NCBI GenBank assembly: GCA_017164015.1
Contig: CP071065.1
Span: 4,689,918 to 4,753,917 of the forward strand
Source: Nostoc sp. UHCC 0702
Lineage (GTDB): Bacteria; Cyanobacteriota; Cyanobacteriia; Cyanobacteriales; Nostocaceae
Direction: 5' to 3'
DNA length: 64,000 nucleotides
Shown here: in pieces, positions 26,734 through 35,465 of the stretch
How the letters are laid out: the number at the start of each line of letters is the position of its first letter
How positions within the stretch are numbered: position 1 is the stretch's first letter
Notes under the pieces: model-generated
What the model saw: the letters and a program-made list of their open reading frames with translations, nothing else
What the model was told of the DNA's origin: nothing
Database searches by the model: none
Position numbers and translations under genes: made by a program

Positions 26734-28629
26734 ATGAAGCCTGAACGTTGGAGAACAATTAAAGAGGAAATTGCTATATGGCGTGTAGGCGCATTACCAG
26801 GTATTGCAGTGATTGTACTAGTGATGATTGCTCGTCTGGCTGGTTTAATGCAATCTTTAGAGTGGATGGCTTTTGATAATTTTCTCCGACTACGCCCCCA
26901 TGAACCTAGAGATGAACGAATTGTAATTTTGGGGATTAATGAAGATGATATCAGCAGTCACGCAGATTTTCCTCTATCAGATTATGACTTGGCACAGTTG
27001 CTGTTGAAATTGCAGAGTTATCAACCAAGAGCTATTGGTCTTGATATTTATAGAGATTTTCCAGTTAATCCTGGTCATCCAGAATTGCTGAGGGTTTTTC
27101 AAAGATTCAAAAATGTAATTGGTATTGAAAAAGTATTACCTGATGAAATCCCTCCACCACCAGGATTACCACCTGAACAGGTTGGTTTTGCCGATCAAAT
27201 TACGGATAGCGATGGCAAATTAAGGCGTAGCTTGTTAAGTACACCCACAAGTAAAGGTTACAAGTTATCTTTATCTCTAAGTCTGGCAGCATTATATTTA
27301 GGTAATCAAGGTATTAGTATAGAAAACGGTATTAGCGATCGCGCTGCTATCAGATTCGGTCAGACTGAAATACCCAGGTTTTTGACTAATTCCGGGGGAT
27401 ATGTCCGAACTGATGCAGGTGGAGTTCAGGTACTACTGAATTTTCGCAGTGGTCGAGAACAATTTAGAACTTTATCTTTGTATGATCTCAAAAGCGATAA
27501 ATTTAATCCTGACTGGATACGCGATCGCATAGTCATTATTGGCATAACTTCCCCTAGTCGTAAAGACTTTATCCCTACTTCAGCCATTGAATCTATCGAA
27601 TCTGCACCAGGGCGAGTTTATGGAGTAGAAATTCAAGCACATGCTGTTAGTCAAATTCTCAGTGCCGTGCTTGATTCTAGACCACTCTTAAATACTTGGC
27701 AAGATGCATGGGAATATATCTGGATTTTGGCTTGGGGTTTGGTGGGAATTGCCATTGCTAGGCTGACAAAATCGCCTCTAACCAGTCTATTATTTGTTGG
27801 CATTGCTAGTTGTAGCCTGCTGGTATTTAGTTATTTACTCCTGACTTGGGGTTGGTGGGTGCCGCTAATACCGGCATTCCTTGTTTTAGCTTTAAACGGT
27901 ATGGAAATCACAGCTTTATATCAATACGAGCAAGCTTTGCGTTCTGGAATTAGAACCAGACAAGCTATTATTGAACGCACATTTGCAAAAATTCATAATG
28001 GCCCTCTGCAAAGCCTCGCTAAAGTTTTGAAACTAGTTCGAGACAAGGAATTACCAATGAACGACTTGCTTCTAGAACTAGAAAAAGATCTGGAAAAATT
28101 AAACCACGAATTACGGGGAATTTATGAATATTTACAAAGCGAACCTATTGACCAAGAAACTAGTCTTTATTTAGGTAAAAGTCTAGTACTAAATTTGCGA
28201 GACCCTCTTCACGAAATTCTCTATCAAGTTTATAACTCTACCTTAGAGCGGGAATTACCGTGTTTTGAAACTATCAAAGTTAAAATCAGAGCTTTTGAAC
28301 CTATAAATGAGCGCGGCTTGAATATGGAACAAAAGCGGGGGCTGTGCCGATTTTTGGAAGAAGCTTTATGCAATGTGGGTAAACATGCTATGGGAGTCAC
28401 GCGTCTAGAAGTTACTTGCTCTTCATCTGAAGGCTGGTACACTCTAAGCATTATCGATGATGGCTTAGGAGGCTATTCATCTAAAGAAGGCCGGGGAACA
28501 CAACAGTTTAGAAATTTAGCTCGACAATTGAAAGGAAAATTTCGGCGAATACCCCTTTCTCCTAGAGGTACTCTTTGTGAGTTATCTTGGCCTATGCCTA
28601 AATTTTATTTTGGCAATTATTTTAAATAA
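26734..28629 (+). CDS. CHASE2-domain sensor histidine kinase
   Basis: A 631-residue membrane kinase. One N-terminal membrane helix (about 18-40) is followed by an extracytoplasmic CHASE2 domain (about 45-310; typical RIVILGINEDDI and PRAIGLDIYRDFP). Three membrane helices follow at about 325-395. The cytoplasmic part has a NarL-partner-type H region, IHNGPLQSLAK, with His421, then a HATPase domain (about 530-620) with an N box near EEALCNVGKHA and IDDGLGG. AGGTGGA lies before the ATG. It is the probable cognate kinase of the LuxR-type regulator upstream. Confidence 0.88.
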   Translation: MKPERWRTIKEEIAIWRVGALPGIAVIVLVMIARLAGLMQSLEWMAFDNFLRLRPHEPRDERIVILGINEDDISSHADFPLSDYDLAQLLLKLQSYQPRAIGLDIYRDFPVNPGHPELLRVFQRFKNVIGIEKVLPDEIPPPPGLPPEQVGFADQITDSDGKLRRSLLSTPTSKGYKLSLSLSLAALYLGNQGISIENGISDRAAIRFGQTEIPRFLTNSGGYVRTDAGGVQVLLNFRSGREQFRTLSLYDLKSDKFNPDWIRDRIVIIGITSPSRKDFIPTSAIESIESAPGRVYGVEIQAHAVSQILSAVLDSRPLLNTWQDAWEYIWILAWGLVGIAIARLTKSPLTSLLFVGIASCSLLVFSYLLLTWGWWVPLIPAFLVLALNGMEITALYQYEQALRSGIRTRQAIIERTFAKIHNGPLQSLAKVLKLVRDKELPMNDLLLELEKDLEKLNHELRGIYEYLQSEPIDQETSLYLGKSLVLNLRDPLHEILYQVYNSTLERELPCFETIKVKIRAFEPINERGLNMEQKRGLCRFLEEALCNVGKHAMGVTRLEVTCSSSEGWYTLSIIDDGLGGYSSKEGRGTQQFRNLARQLKGKFRRIPLSPRGTLCELSWPMPKFYFGNYFK

Positions 28630-29119
28630 AATATTGACGCAAATATAACTTATTGGAAGTCTGCGAGCAACTCTAAAAGCACAATTCACTGGAGTTTTTC
28701 ATAATTCTATTCTTGATTTAGCTTCTGGGTTAATCCAGTGTAATCTTACAAAGAATTAGTATTAAAACAGGGTTCAATAGGTAGACATCAATAAACTTCA
28801 TTAAAAGGTATTAATTTGTAGTAGATGATATTGCTTATTTAGTTAGTTTTCATAAAAAATATTGATAAAAAATGAAGGATTTCATGATTATTTTCATGTA
28901 TCTCCACTGATTTATGTATATAAATATATTGAAATAAAAAACCTAAATAAACTTGTTTATCAATGGGTAAATAATTATATAATGAGTATAATTACAAATA
29001 TGCTTTATAAAAAATGTGTAGTTAATATGTGCATTTATATTTGTAAAGCATCTTGATTGAATCATGAACATTTTTTAATATGGATTAATTGCTCGGTGTA
29101 ATACTAAAGGAGAAAAACG
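28630..29119. other. AT-rich intergenic region
   Basis: 490 bases of very AT-rich sequence. An ORF at 28862-29056 is low-complexity (many Ile, Tyr, Lys, Asn) and lacks a ribosome-binding site, so I do not call it. AAAGGAG precedes the next gene. Confidence 0.45.
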
Positions 29120-29707
29120 ATGATTAAATCATCTGCATTTAGCAAGAGGAGCTATCGAAAAGGGCAAGAATTAGACAACTTAATATGTAGAGTAGTCCCT
29201 CTCTACAAAAAGGAAGAGACCCTGGCAAGGATATACAAAAAAAAGCCCTTCAACAAAATTTGGAATACTACAGTTTTAACAAGTTGTTTTTTAAGTATGT
29301 TCTTAAGTATGGGTCAGACTGCCCTAGCTGGGTATCAACCACCCAAAGATCAAAAACCCCCTGCTGGGCATTCAGACTCATCAGGTGTAAGGGGAGGATG
29401 TAAAACAAGCAGTGGGCGATCGCCAATCATGTTTGCTCCTGCGGCTCACATAAAACAACCCAATTATTTTGCATGGTTTGTAACTGATCACCAACCTGTA
29501 GCGATACAATTTAAACTCTACGAATTTGACATTTCAACCACTAACAATCCCTTTGTTGAAGCCAATATTGATTCTGAAGCTGATATAGAATATGTTGCCA
29601 ACCATAAAGATTTGTTGCCTACTCGCAAAGAGGCTATAGATAAAGTTTTTACCAGTTTTTTAACTCGTGTTGCCAAGTTAAAAATCCAGGGCAGAGGCAG
29701 CATTTAA
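29120..29707 (+). CDS. DUF928-like exported protein, probably truncated
   Basis: 195 residues. A cationic N-terminal stretch, then a hydrophobic segment (LTSCFLSMFLSMGQTALA) that could be a late signal peptide or anchor. Then comes the DUF928 opening: YQPPKDQKPPAG, GGCKTSSGRSPI, FAWFVTDHQPVAIQFKLYE. Typical DUF928 proteins continue with a longer beta-rich domain; here the sequence departs after FKLYEFD and ends within 65 residues, against a family H repeat that begins at the stop codon. DUF928 genes commonly sit beside CHASE2 proteins in cyanobacteria, as here. The function is unknown. It may be a decayed or variant member. Confidence 0.65.
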   Translation: MIKSSAFSKRSYRKGQELDNLICRVVPLYKKEETLARIYKKKPFNKIWNTTVLTSCFLSMFLSMGQTALAGYQPPKDQKPPAGHSDSSGVRGGCKTSSGRSPIMFAPAAHIKQPNYFAWFVTDHQPVAIQFKLYEFDISTTNNPFVEANIDSEADIEYVANHKDLLPTRKEAIDKVFTSFLTRVAKLKIQGRGSI

Positions 29708-29840
29708 TACCGTTTTAGTTTAATGTTGATACAAATAGGCAGCAGGGGCAGCCAGCGCGTCCTTGCGGTTTCCCGACTTGAAGCGACTGGCGTTGCAGGG
29801 GTGCTTTGGATTTGTATCAGTAATTGAGTGAAATGGTATA
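29707..29840. repeat. Family H MITE-like element, copy 1
   Basis: Ends ATACCGTTTTAGTTTAATGT and, inverted, ATACCATTTCACTCAATTAC, both followed by TGATACAAAT at the inner side; about 22 of 30 bases match. The interior module GCCAGCGCGTCCTTGCGG ... GCGACTGGCGTT recurs in families A and F. Confidence 0.7.
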
Positions 29841-29952
29841 ATATCATGTTAGATTAAAGACTTATAATATCTGTAGGTTGGGTTTCACGATAGTGAAACC
29901 CAACCTACTACATAGAGAGATTTTATTATAAGTAATCACTTGAACTTGATAT
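29841..29952. repeat. Family A element, variant with a different interior
   Basis: Ends ATATCATGTTAGATTAAAGA and AAGTAATCACTTGAACTTGATAT (last 20 shown in other copies). The TAATTGG array is replaced by a perfect hairpin of GTAGGTTGGGTTTCAC and GTGAAACCCAACCTAC. Confidence 0.7.
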
Positions 29953-30193
29953 AAGAGGATGTTTCTTAAGTGGGCAAAAGCTATAATTTGTCATGTTGTA
30001 GACGCTTTTGCGGTGAGAGGGTCGCAGTCTTGCTGAGTCCAGTAACCCAGAGGTGGGCAATGCTGACAACGTAAAAATCCGGGTTGCATGGCACTAAAAG
30101 CATTGCCCACCCTACAGAAATTGGCTAGGTTTCAAGGTTTGAATCTGTTGCCGAATTTTAGAGAATTGGTATAAATTAAGAGACATCCTCTTA
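29951..30193. repeat. Family D MITE-like element
   Basis: Begins ATAAGAGGATGTTTCTTAAG and ends TTAAGAGACATCCTCTTA, about 18 of 20 inverted matches. The interior carries GAGGTGGGCAATGCTGAC and an inverted GCATTGCCCACCC. Its last TTA is the stop codon of the ABC permease gene on the minus strand. Confidence 0.75.
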
Positions 30194-30973
30194 GCGAAAT
30201 AGCTGAGGGTAAATTTGTCTCCAAGCCAGCCAGATGCAGCTACCCATTAATAGCAACAACCAGATCAGCGCTGCTAACCACCACTCTGGTACACTGAAGG
30301 GCCAGCGTAATAAATCGACAAAGGCGGCCAAGGGTAATGCACTCGCTACTTTTTCGAGTAAGGGGGGAAGTGTTTCACGAGGAAAATAGGTACCGCTGAT
30401 TGTAAACATCGGTACGATCAATAAAAAAATAGGTACGTTTAATTGGTCTACTGTTCGGACAATTCCCGCCGTCAGCAGTCCCATTGCAGCAAACAAAAGA
30501 CAGCCAAGACAAATCAGGGGTAAAGACAAAAGCAGGTTCCAACTTGAATATAACCCCCAAAAAACCACTATGATCGCAGTTGCTAGACCCGCTATTAAAC
30601 CGCGAGTTGCAGCCCAAAGCCACTCCCCCAAAAACACCTCAGTAAATGTTAGCGGTGCCGTCAACAATGCTTGCCAAGTTCTTTGAAACTTCAAACGGAT
30701 GAAGCTACCGTAAGCACCTTCAAAATAGGATTGATTGAGAATTCCGATCGCGATCGCCCCTGGAGCTATAAACTCAAGATAACTCATGGTTCGCCCGCCA
30801 TAAGTTATCTCTCCCACCAAGGGAGTTAAGCCATAACCAAAAGCCACCAGATAAATTAAAGGTTCTAAGATTGGCGGTAGCAAGTTAACTAACCAAGTAT
30901 GTTGGTACACCTTGGCATTACGACGCCAGACAGAATAGACACCCCAAAGAGTAACACTTGAATTAAATTTCAT
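30191..30973 (-). CDS. ABC-2 type permease (NodJ-like)
   Basis: A 260-residue integral membrane protein with six predicted spans and no ATPase motif. The segment GNYYREKxxGT-type consensus of ABC-2 exporters is present in altered form (GAYGSFIRLKFQRTWQALL). It overlaps the ATPase gene start-to-stop by 4 bp, so the two form one exporter. Substrates of such pairs include polysaccharides, lipo-oligosaccharides and antibiotics; the one here is not known. Proximity to the methyltransferases and NRPS genes makes export of that product one possibility. The stop codon lies at the end of a family D element. Confidence 0.85.
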   Translation of the reverse strand: MKFNSSVTLWGVYSVWRRNAKVYQHTWLVNLLPPILEPLIYLVAFGYGLTPLVGEITYGGRTMSYLEFIAPGAIAIGILNQSYFEGAYGSFIRLKFQRTWQALLTAPLTFTEVFLGEWLWAATRGLIAGLATAIIVVFWGLYSSWNLLLSLPLICLGCLLFAAMGLLTAGIVRTVDQLNVPIFLLIVPMFTISGTYFPRETLPPLLEKVASALPLAAFVDLLRWPFSVPEWWLAALIWLLLLMGSCIWLAWRQIYPQLFR

Positions 30974-31878
30974 TTTAATGATATTCCAGTAAGTCGCAGG
31001 AACACATCTTCTAAATTAGCTCGTCGCCGAGTCAGGCTTGTAGGCTCTATAGCCACAAGTTGTTCCCATAAAACATTGGGATTGTTTGCGGGTAAAGTTA
31101 CCAGATAACTGCTACCAAACGGGCGATACCAAGCTCCTGCTGACATCGCTAGCTGTTGTAAAATAGATTCTGCTACACCAACGACTTCTACTATTTCTTG
31201 CCCGACAATGCGCTCAATCAGTTCTGTAGGGCTACCTTGGTCAATTACTTGTCCTTGCTGAAGTAATAGCAGGCGATCGCACAATCGTTGTGCTTCATCC
31301 ATATAATGAGTCGTGAGTAATACTCCACAGCCATCTTGTTTGAGTTCACTGACCAATTTCCAAAAATCTTGTCGTGCATCTGGATCTAAACCCGTTGTTG
31401 GTTCATCTAAAAACACAACTTGGGGATGGTTAATTAAAGCACGCGCTAAGACTACCCGCCGCTTCAATCCTCCAGAAAGCTCATCCAAACGATGCTTGAC
31501 ATAATTTTGCAATCCTACTCGCTCTAATAATTCCCCAACCCTGTGCTGTGCAGCTTTGCCAACCAAGCGATAGTGATGGGCAAAGTGAATCAGATTCTGA
31601 AAAACCGTAAACTCCGGGTCTAAGTTATCATCTTGCGTGACAATTCCCATGTAAGTACGGACTTGCCGACCTTGACGATGCACATCCCAAGACCCCAATT
31701 GCACAAATCCACGACTGGGAATCACTGCACCGTAAAGCATCCCTACCGTTGTAGTTTTTCCCGCTCCATTTGGCCCTAAAAGGCCAAGAATTTCTCCAGA
31801 ATTTAGCGCAAAATTAACGTTTTGAACGACTGGACTATTTCCATAAAATTTCCATAGTTCGCTAACTAATAATACCAT
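30970..31878 (-). CDS. ABC transporter ATP-binding protein (NodI/DrrA-like)
   Basis: 302 residues with Walker A GPNGAGKTTT (about 36-45), Q loop VTQDD, signature LSGGLKRRVVLARAL, Walker B VVFLDEPTTGLDP and the His switch LTTHYMDEA. The C-terminal extension (about 220-302) is typical of DrrA/NodI-type exporters that pair with ABC-2 permeases. It is the first gene of a two-gene operon with the permease. A family F repeat lies about 45 bases upstream of its start, between it and the methyltransferase gene, so the two units are probably transcribed separately. Confidence 0.9.
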   Translation of the reverse strand: MVLLVSELWKFYGNSPVVQNVNFALNSGEILGLLGPNGAGKTTTVGMLYGAVIPSRGFVQLGSWDVHRQGRQVRTYMGIVTQDDNLDPEFTVFQNLIHFAHHYRLVGKAAQHRVGELLERVGLQNYVKHRLDELSGGLKRRVVLARALINHPQVVFLDEPTTGLDPDARQDFWKLVSELKQDGCGVLLTTHYMDEAQRLCDRLLLLQQGQVIDQGSPTELIERIVGQEIVEVVGVAESILQQLAMSAGAWYRPFGSSYLVTLPANNPNVLWEQLVAIEPTSLTRRRANLEDVFLRLTGISLK

Positions 31879-31922
31879 TGATTTCCTCTCATCTAGTAAT
31901 CATAAATAATTTTAAAAAAATC

Positions 31923-32112
31923 AGGACTTACGCAACTGGCACACAGATTTTCTGCGATGGCAGTCAATAGGAGCCAGCGCGTTGCGGAGGTTCCCTCCGT
32001 TGTAGCGACTGGCGTTCAAGAGTCAAGGGTCAAAAATCAAGCTTTTTTGGACTATTGACTCTTGACTTTTGACGATTTTTGTCAAAAATATATGACAATG
32101 CGCGTAAGTCCT
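31923..32112. repeat. Family F MITE-like element
   Basis: Ends AGGACTTACGCAACTGGCA and, inverted, AGGACTTACGCGCATTGTC. The interior holds the shared GCCAGCGCGTTGCGG ... GCGACTGGCGTTC module and an inverted pair based on GTCAAAAGTCAAGAG. It stands 22 bases from the stop of the methyltransferase gene. Confidence 0.8.
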
Positions 32113-32133
32113 ATTAATAAATTAATTTTATGA

Positions 32134-32997
32134 CTAATGTTGCAATGAGCAAACAATGATCTGTTGAAATGAATTAGAATTGAAAGGCGAACGATCATAT
32201 CCGCCAAATTTATGTTCTATTTTGAAACCATTATATTTTAGTAATGCTTCCAGTTCTTGGGGAAAGTATAACCGATAAGTCATTTCTTCAACCTGCTCTT
32301 TTTCTTCTCCAGCTAACTTAAAAGACAACTTCATTTTATAAATTTGCTGAGTCAGATCCAGTTCGTTAGAGGAAGTTACCACTACTGTACCTTTAGAAAG
32401 TGGGTCAGGATAGACGGAGTAGAGGTTATTGCGAGAATCGAACAATATATCTAAGCCGATTTTTGTACCAGGGTTGAAGGTATCAATAATAAATTTTCCC
32501 CCTGTTGTCAGATGTTTCTTGATGCAGTCAAAACAAGCTTCAAGCGCTGCTAAATTTAAAAGATGCCAAATACCATTAACCGGAAGCAAAATTAAGGGAA
32601 ACTTTCTCCCCAAATCGAAATTTTGCATATCAGCTTTTATCCATTCAACTTGAGAAGACTTGCTCTTAGCTACCTCTAGCATTGAATCAGCAAGATCAAT
32701 TCCCGTCACTTGAAAACCTTTTTCAGCTAATGGTACAGCTAACCTACCCGTTCCACAACTTAGCTCTAAAATTGGATCGCCATATTGACTGGCAATATCC
32801 AGCCAGAAAGGAATGTCTGAACGAGCTAGATTAGGAATTGGATAATAGTTATCGTAGATCAAATCGTAATGCTGACCGTTATAAATGACCGATTCATTTT
32901 CTGAAAGTATGTCAGAACCTTTTCTGGCTGTATCTTCTAAACTTTTAATAGTTGCACTTACCTGTTCTTGTACTTCGTTACTCATGAGTTTGCTCAA
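32134..32997 (-). CDS. Class I SAM-dependent methyltransferase
   Basis: 287 residues with motif I ILELSCGTGRLAVPLA (about 95-110), the acidic residue GIDLADSML, motif II IKADMQNF and a post-motif GGKFIIDTFNP. No membrane segment. The N-terminal 60 residues include YDNYYPIPNLARSDIPFW, usual for small-molecule methyltransferases of this subgroup. It lies divergently from, and 2.5 kb from, the NRPS operon next to a second methyltransferase. It may tailor the NRPS product, but the acceptor cannot be read from sequence. Confidence 0.8.
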   Translation of the reverse strand: MSKLMSNEVQEQVSATIKSLEDTARKGSDILSENESVIYNGQHYDLIYDNYYPIPNLARSDIPFWLDIASQYGDPILELSCGTGRLAVPLAEKGFQVTGIDLADSMLEVAKSKSSQVEWIKADMQNFDLGRKFPLILLPVNGIWHLLNLAALEACFDCIKKHLTTGGKFIIDTFNPGTKIGLDILFDSRNNLYSVYPDPLSKGTVVVTSSNELDLTQQIYKMKLSFKLAGEEKEQVEEMTYRLYFPQELEALLKYNGFKIEHKFGGYDRSPFNSNSFQQIIVCSLQH

Positions 32998-33099
32998 CTT
33001 TGATTTGATTCAGAATCTAACTGGAAAATCGGGCATTGGAAACAATTATAGATTTTGGGGAGGCAGCCCCCGTAGGTCGTGGGGGCCCGCCTTCTAATT

Positions 33100-33246
33100 C
33101 TGACTTTTCACGGTATCTGGAAAACCCCGCTTCCATTCCTCTCCCCTACAAGGAGAGAGGCTTTGATTTCTCCCCCTTCCCTCGTAGGGAAGGGGGCTGG
33201 GGGGTTAGGTCTAGCGTTAGCTTTTCCACATGACGTGAAAAGTCAG
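33100..33246. repeat. Family L MITE-like element
   Basis: Ends CTGACTTTTCACGGTATCTG and, inverted, CTGACTTTTCACGTCATGTG, each followed by GAAAA; about 21 of 25 match. The interior is a GC-rich hairpin (CTCCCCCTTCCCT ... AGGGAAGGGGGC). It ends 8 bases from the stop codon of the O-methyltransferase gene. Confidence 0.75.
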
Positions 33247-33253
33247 CTTCTAA

Positions 33254-34285
33254 TTAAGGCTTGCAACCTGTAACAATACTCCAGTAGCCAAAAGTAGATT
33301 TTACTTCAACTTCAACAAATCCTGCTTCTGTTAAAATTGCGGCTAATTCTTGACCGGAATATTGCTGACCTTCCATTGTGAGAAGCATGGCAATATTGTA
33401 AGCAGCTGCTCGAAAAGGGCCAGTTTTGTCATCGTTATAAAGCACCTCGTGGATAACGATACGTCCTCCTGATGGCAAGCTTTCAAAACTCTTGCGAGTG
33501 AGAAAGCGACATTTTTCTGGCGGCCAGTCATGATAAATATCGGCGTAGAAGTGGAAGTCTGCAAGGGGATAGGGTTCGTTCCACATATCTCCTACTTGAA
33601 CGCTAACTCGATTCTCTAGTTTGTAAGCGGCAATATACTCTTGTGCTGCTGGCAAAATGGCTTTGAGGTCATAAACTGTTGCTTTGAGGTCTGGCCATTT
33701 TAACGCCGCCGCGATCGCGTGCGCCCCTGAACCCCCACCGATATCTAACAGATGTTGGTGAACAGATAAATCGATGAATTCTGGCCAAATGGTAGCGGGG
33801 CCAATGCTGTGACCGTGCATTCCCCGAATAAATGGGTAAGGAACAGCTTTCAGTTCCTCAGATTTGAAAACATCTTCGCCTTTATAAGTGACTTGGGCAG
33901 AATTAGTCAGAACAGCCTTTTTTAAACTTTCAAACGCAAATAAGGGTGCGCTCATCTGTTGCAGTTCCACAAAATCTCCAAAATAGACGGGACTGCTAGG
34001 AAGTAGGTAATCTCTTGAAAGTTGAGTCAGCGAATAATAACTGTTTTCAACTTGAATTAATTCTAAAGCCACACACGCCGTTAGCAGTGCTTGGGCAGGA
34101 CGCTCAACAATATTCAGCGTTGAGCAAATTTCTCTTAGAGTTCGTTGTTGTTGTGCAAGTAGGGGAAATAGTTTGAGGTCAAGTGCCACAAATAAGGTGG
34201 AAGCGGCAGTCATGCCATCTAGAATATCCCACAGTCGTTTGTCATCAGTTCTAGGTTTTGTAATTCCTAGGGTGTTTTGGTTCAT
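33254..34285 (-). CDS. O-methyltransferase, COMT/hydroxyneurosporene type
   Basis: 343 residues with the two-part build of this family. An N-terminal winged-helix dimerisation domain (about 10-100; LWDILDGMTAASTLFVALDL) is followed by a SAM domain with LLDIGGGSGAHAIAAAL (about 180), GDMWNEPYP, the catalytic-base region IYHDWPPEKC (about 250) and GGRIVIHEVLYNDD. Such enzymes methylate phenolic or enolic hydroxyls. As the first NRPS module is predicted to load a Tyr-like residue, an O-methylated tyrosine is a reasonable inference. It is the first gene of the leftward methyltransferase pair, but a family L element lies between them. Confidence 0.88.
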   Translation of the reverse strand: MNQNTLGITKPRTDDKRLWDILDGMTAASTLFVALDLKLFPLLAQQQRTLREICSTLNIVERPAQALLTACVALELIQVENSYYSLTQLSRDYLLPSSPVYFGDFVELQQMSAPLFAFESLKKAVLTNSAQVTYKGEDVFKSEELKAVPYPFIRGMHGHSIGPATIWPEFIDLSVHQHLLDIGGGSGAHAIAAALKWPDLKATVYDLKAILPAAQEYIAAYKLENRVSVQVGDMWNEPYPLADFHFYADIYHDWPPEKCRFLTRKSFESLPSGGRIVIHEVLYNDDKTGPFRAAAYNIAMLLTMEGQQYSGQELAAILTEAGFVEVEVKSTFGYWSIVTGCKP

Positions 34286-35012
34286 AAAGATTCTTCTCTA
34301 TATCGGGTCAGCGATCGCCTGTGGGTTAACAATACTGCTAGGACAATAAATACTGAGTGCAAAAACGCATTACTTATCTTAGTGTTATTGCTGAGATAGT
34401 CTGATATTAGGCGATCGCATCAAACCAGCATTACACACCTCAGCCAAAGTTTGTTAAAGAAAATAATTTATGAAGCAACTTGCAAGTTTTCACTGCAAAA
34501 TACATTGCAATACCTTAGCTAGATTACCTTGATTGCTATGAAAGCTAGACTGTAGTTGAAAATTCCCATTTTTGCCGAAAACTTAATAATTTTTTTTGCA
34601 TATCCGCAATTCTACAGAAGAATGCAAAATTATTAATCTGAAGATAACAGGCTTTTTACTATACCTATTTTTTATATTAGAATCTAAAATTAACAACAAT
34701 CAAATCTCTTAAATAAAAAAGGCGAATTACAACAGAAAATACATAGTAAAATTCATAAATGGGGGAAAATATAGCAGTAATATTGCTGATTTTGAGACAA
34801 CAAAAATTCGTTTTATCAGATACTATCCCTGTTACTTTTCCATTTTTGTGGGAATACTACACACAAGTTCAGACAATTCTTCATAATCGAAAGTTTTCTG
34901 TATTGCTGCATATTTTATATTCCCCTGTTAGTCTGAATTATTTATTTTTTTGGACTAAATGGACTGTGCGACAGGTCAAACAGGAGGCAAACACTAGTCA
35001 AATCGTATTCTT
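34286..35012. other. Divergent intergenic region
   Basis: Probable promoter region for the O-methyltransferase on the left. A 99-residue ORF at 34759-35058 runs into the family A element and has no family signature or ribosome-binding site, so I leave it out. No operator recognised. Confidence 0.4.
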
Positions 35013-35168
35013 ATATCATGTCCGTTTAAACACTTATGATATCTGTGGAGGTCGGTAATTGGTAATTGGTAATTGGTAATTGGTTTTGAGTATTACCTAT
35101 TACCCATTACCCATTACCTATTACCAAGCAAACCGACTAGATCGTAAGTAATTAGCCGAACTTGATAT
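35013..35168 (+). repeat. Family A element, copy 5
   Basis: Complete and nearly identical to copy 3: ATATCATGTCCGTTTAAACA at left, TAATTGG heptamers, TTAGCCGAACTTGATAT at right. It lies 300 bases upstream of the NRPS start. Confidence 0.85.
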
Positions 35169-35465
35169 TACTTCAAGTCTGCGATCTAGATTGCTTTCAG
35201 TTGTCATATGTCATTTAATGTGAATCTACCCAAGCTCTAACCCAATATTCCACCCTTTTTGCTATCACAATCGTTTTTGGTATTTTTATAAGAAAAATTT
35301 TATACTCAAAAATTCAGCAGTGGAAAATCCCTGGTGTGATATGGAATGCGGGCTTTAAGTAAAACTTGACTTGAACAAACAACTGCTTCGGCCAAAGTAA
35401 GCAGCTTGATAATTTTCTAGGTTCATCGCGATCGCTTATTCAATTTTCAGGCAAGGCGTAATCCA
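35169..35465 (+). promoter_or_regulatory. Upstream region of the NRPS operon
   Basis: Contains a HIP1 site and AAGGCG shortly before the ATG at 35466. The promoter of the megasynthase operon must be here or in the adjoining repeat. No specific operator identified. Confidence 0.35.

Noticed and set aside
28862..29056. 64-codon ORF
   Set aside because: Very AT-rich, low-complexity residues, no ribosome-binding site and no recognisable motif; likely chance.
30191..31878. ABC pair as the certain exporter of the NRPS product
   Set aside because: Opposite strand, separate transcription unit and a generic NodIJ-type pair; kept only as a possibility.
32885..33273. Plus-strand ORFs around the gap between the methyltransferases
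   Set aside because: They overlap the minus-strand genes and the family L repeat and have no protein signature.
34759..35058. 99-codon ORF upstream of the NRPS genes
   Set aside because: It runs into the family A repeat, which supplies its last residues and stop; no family signature.
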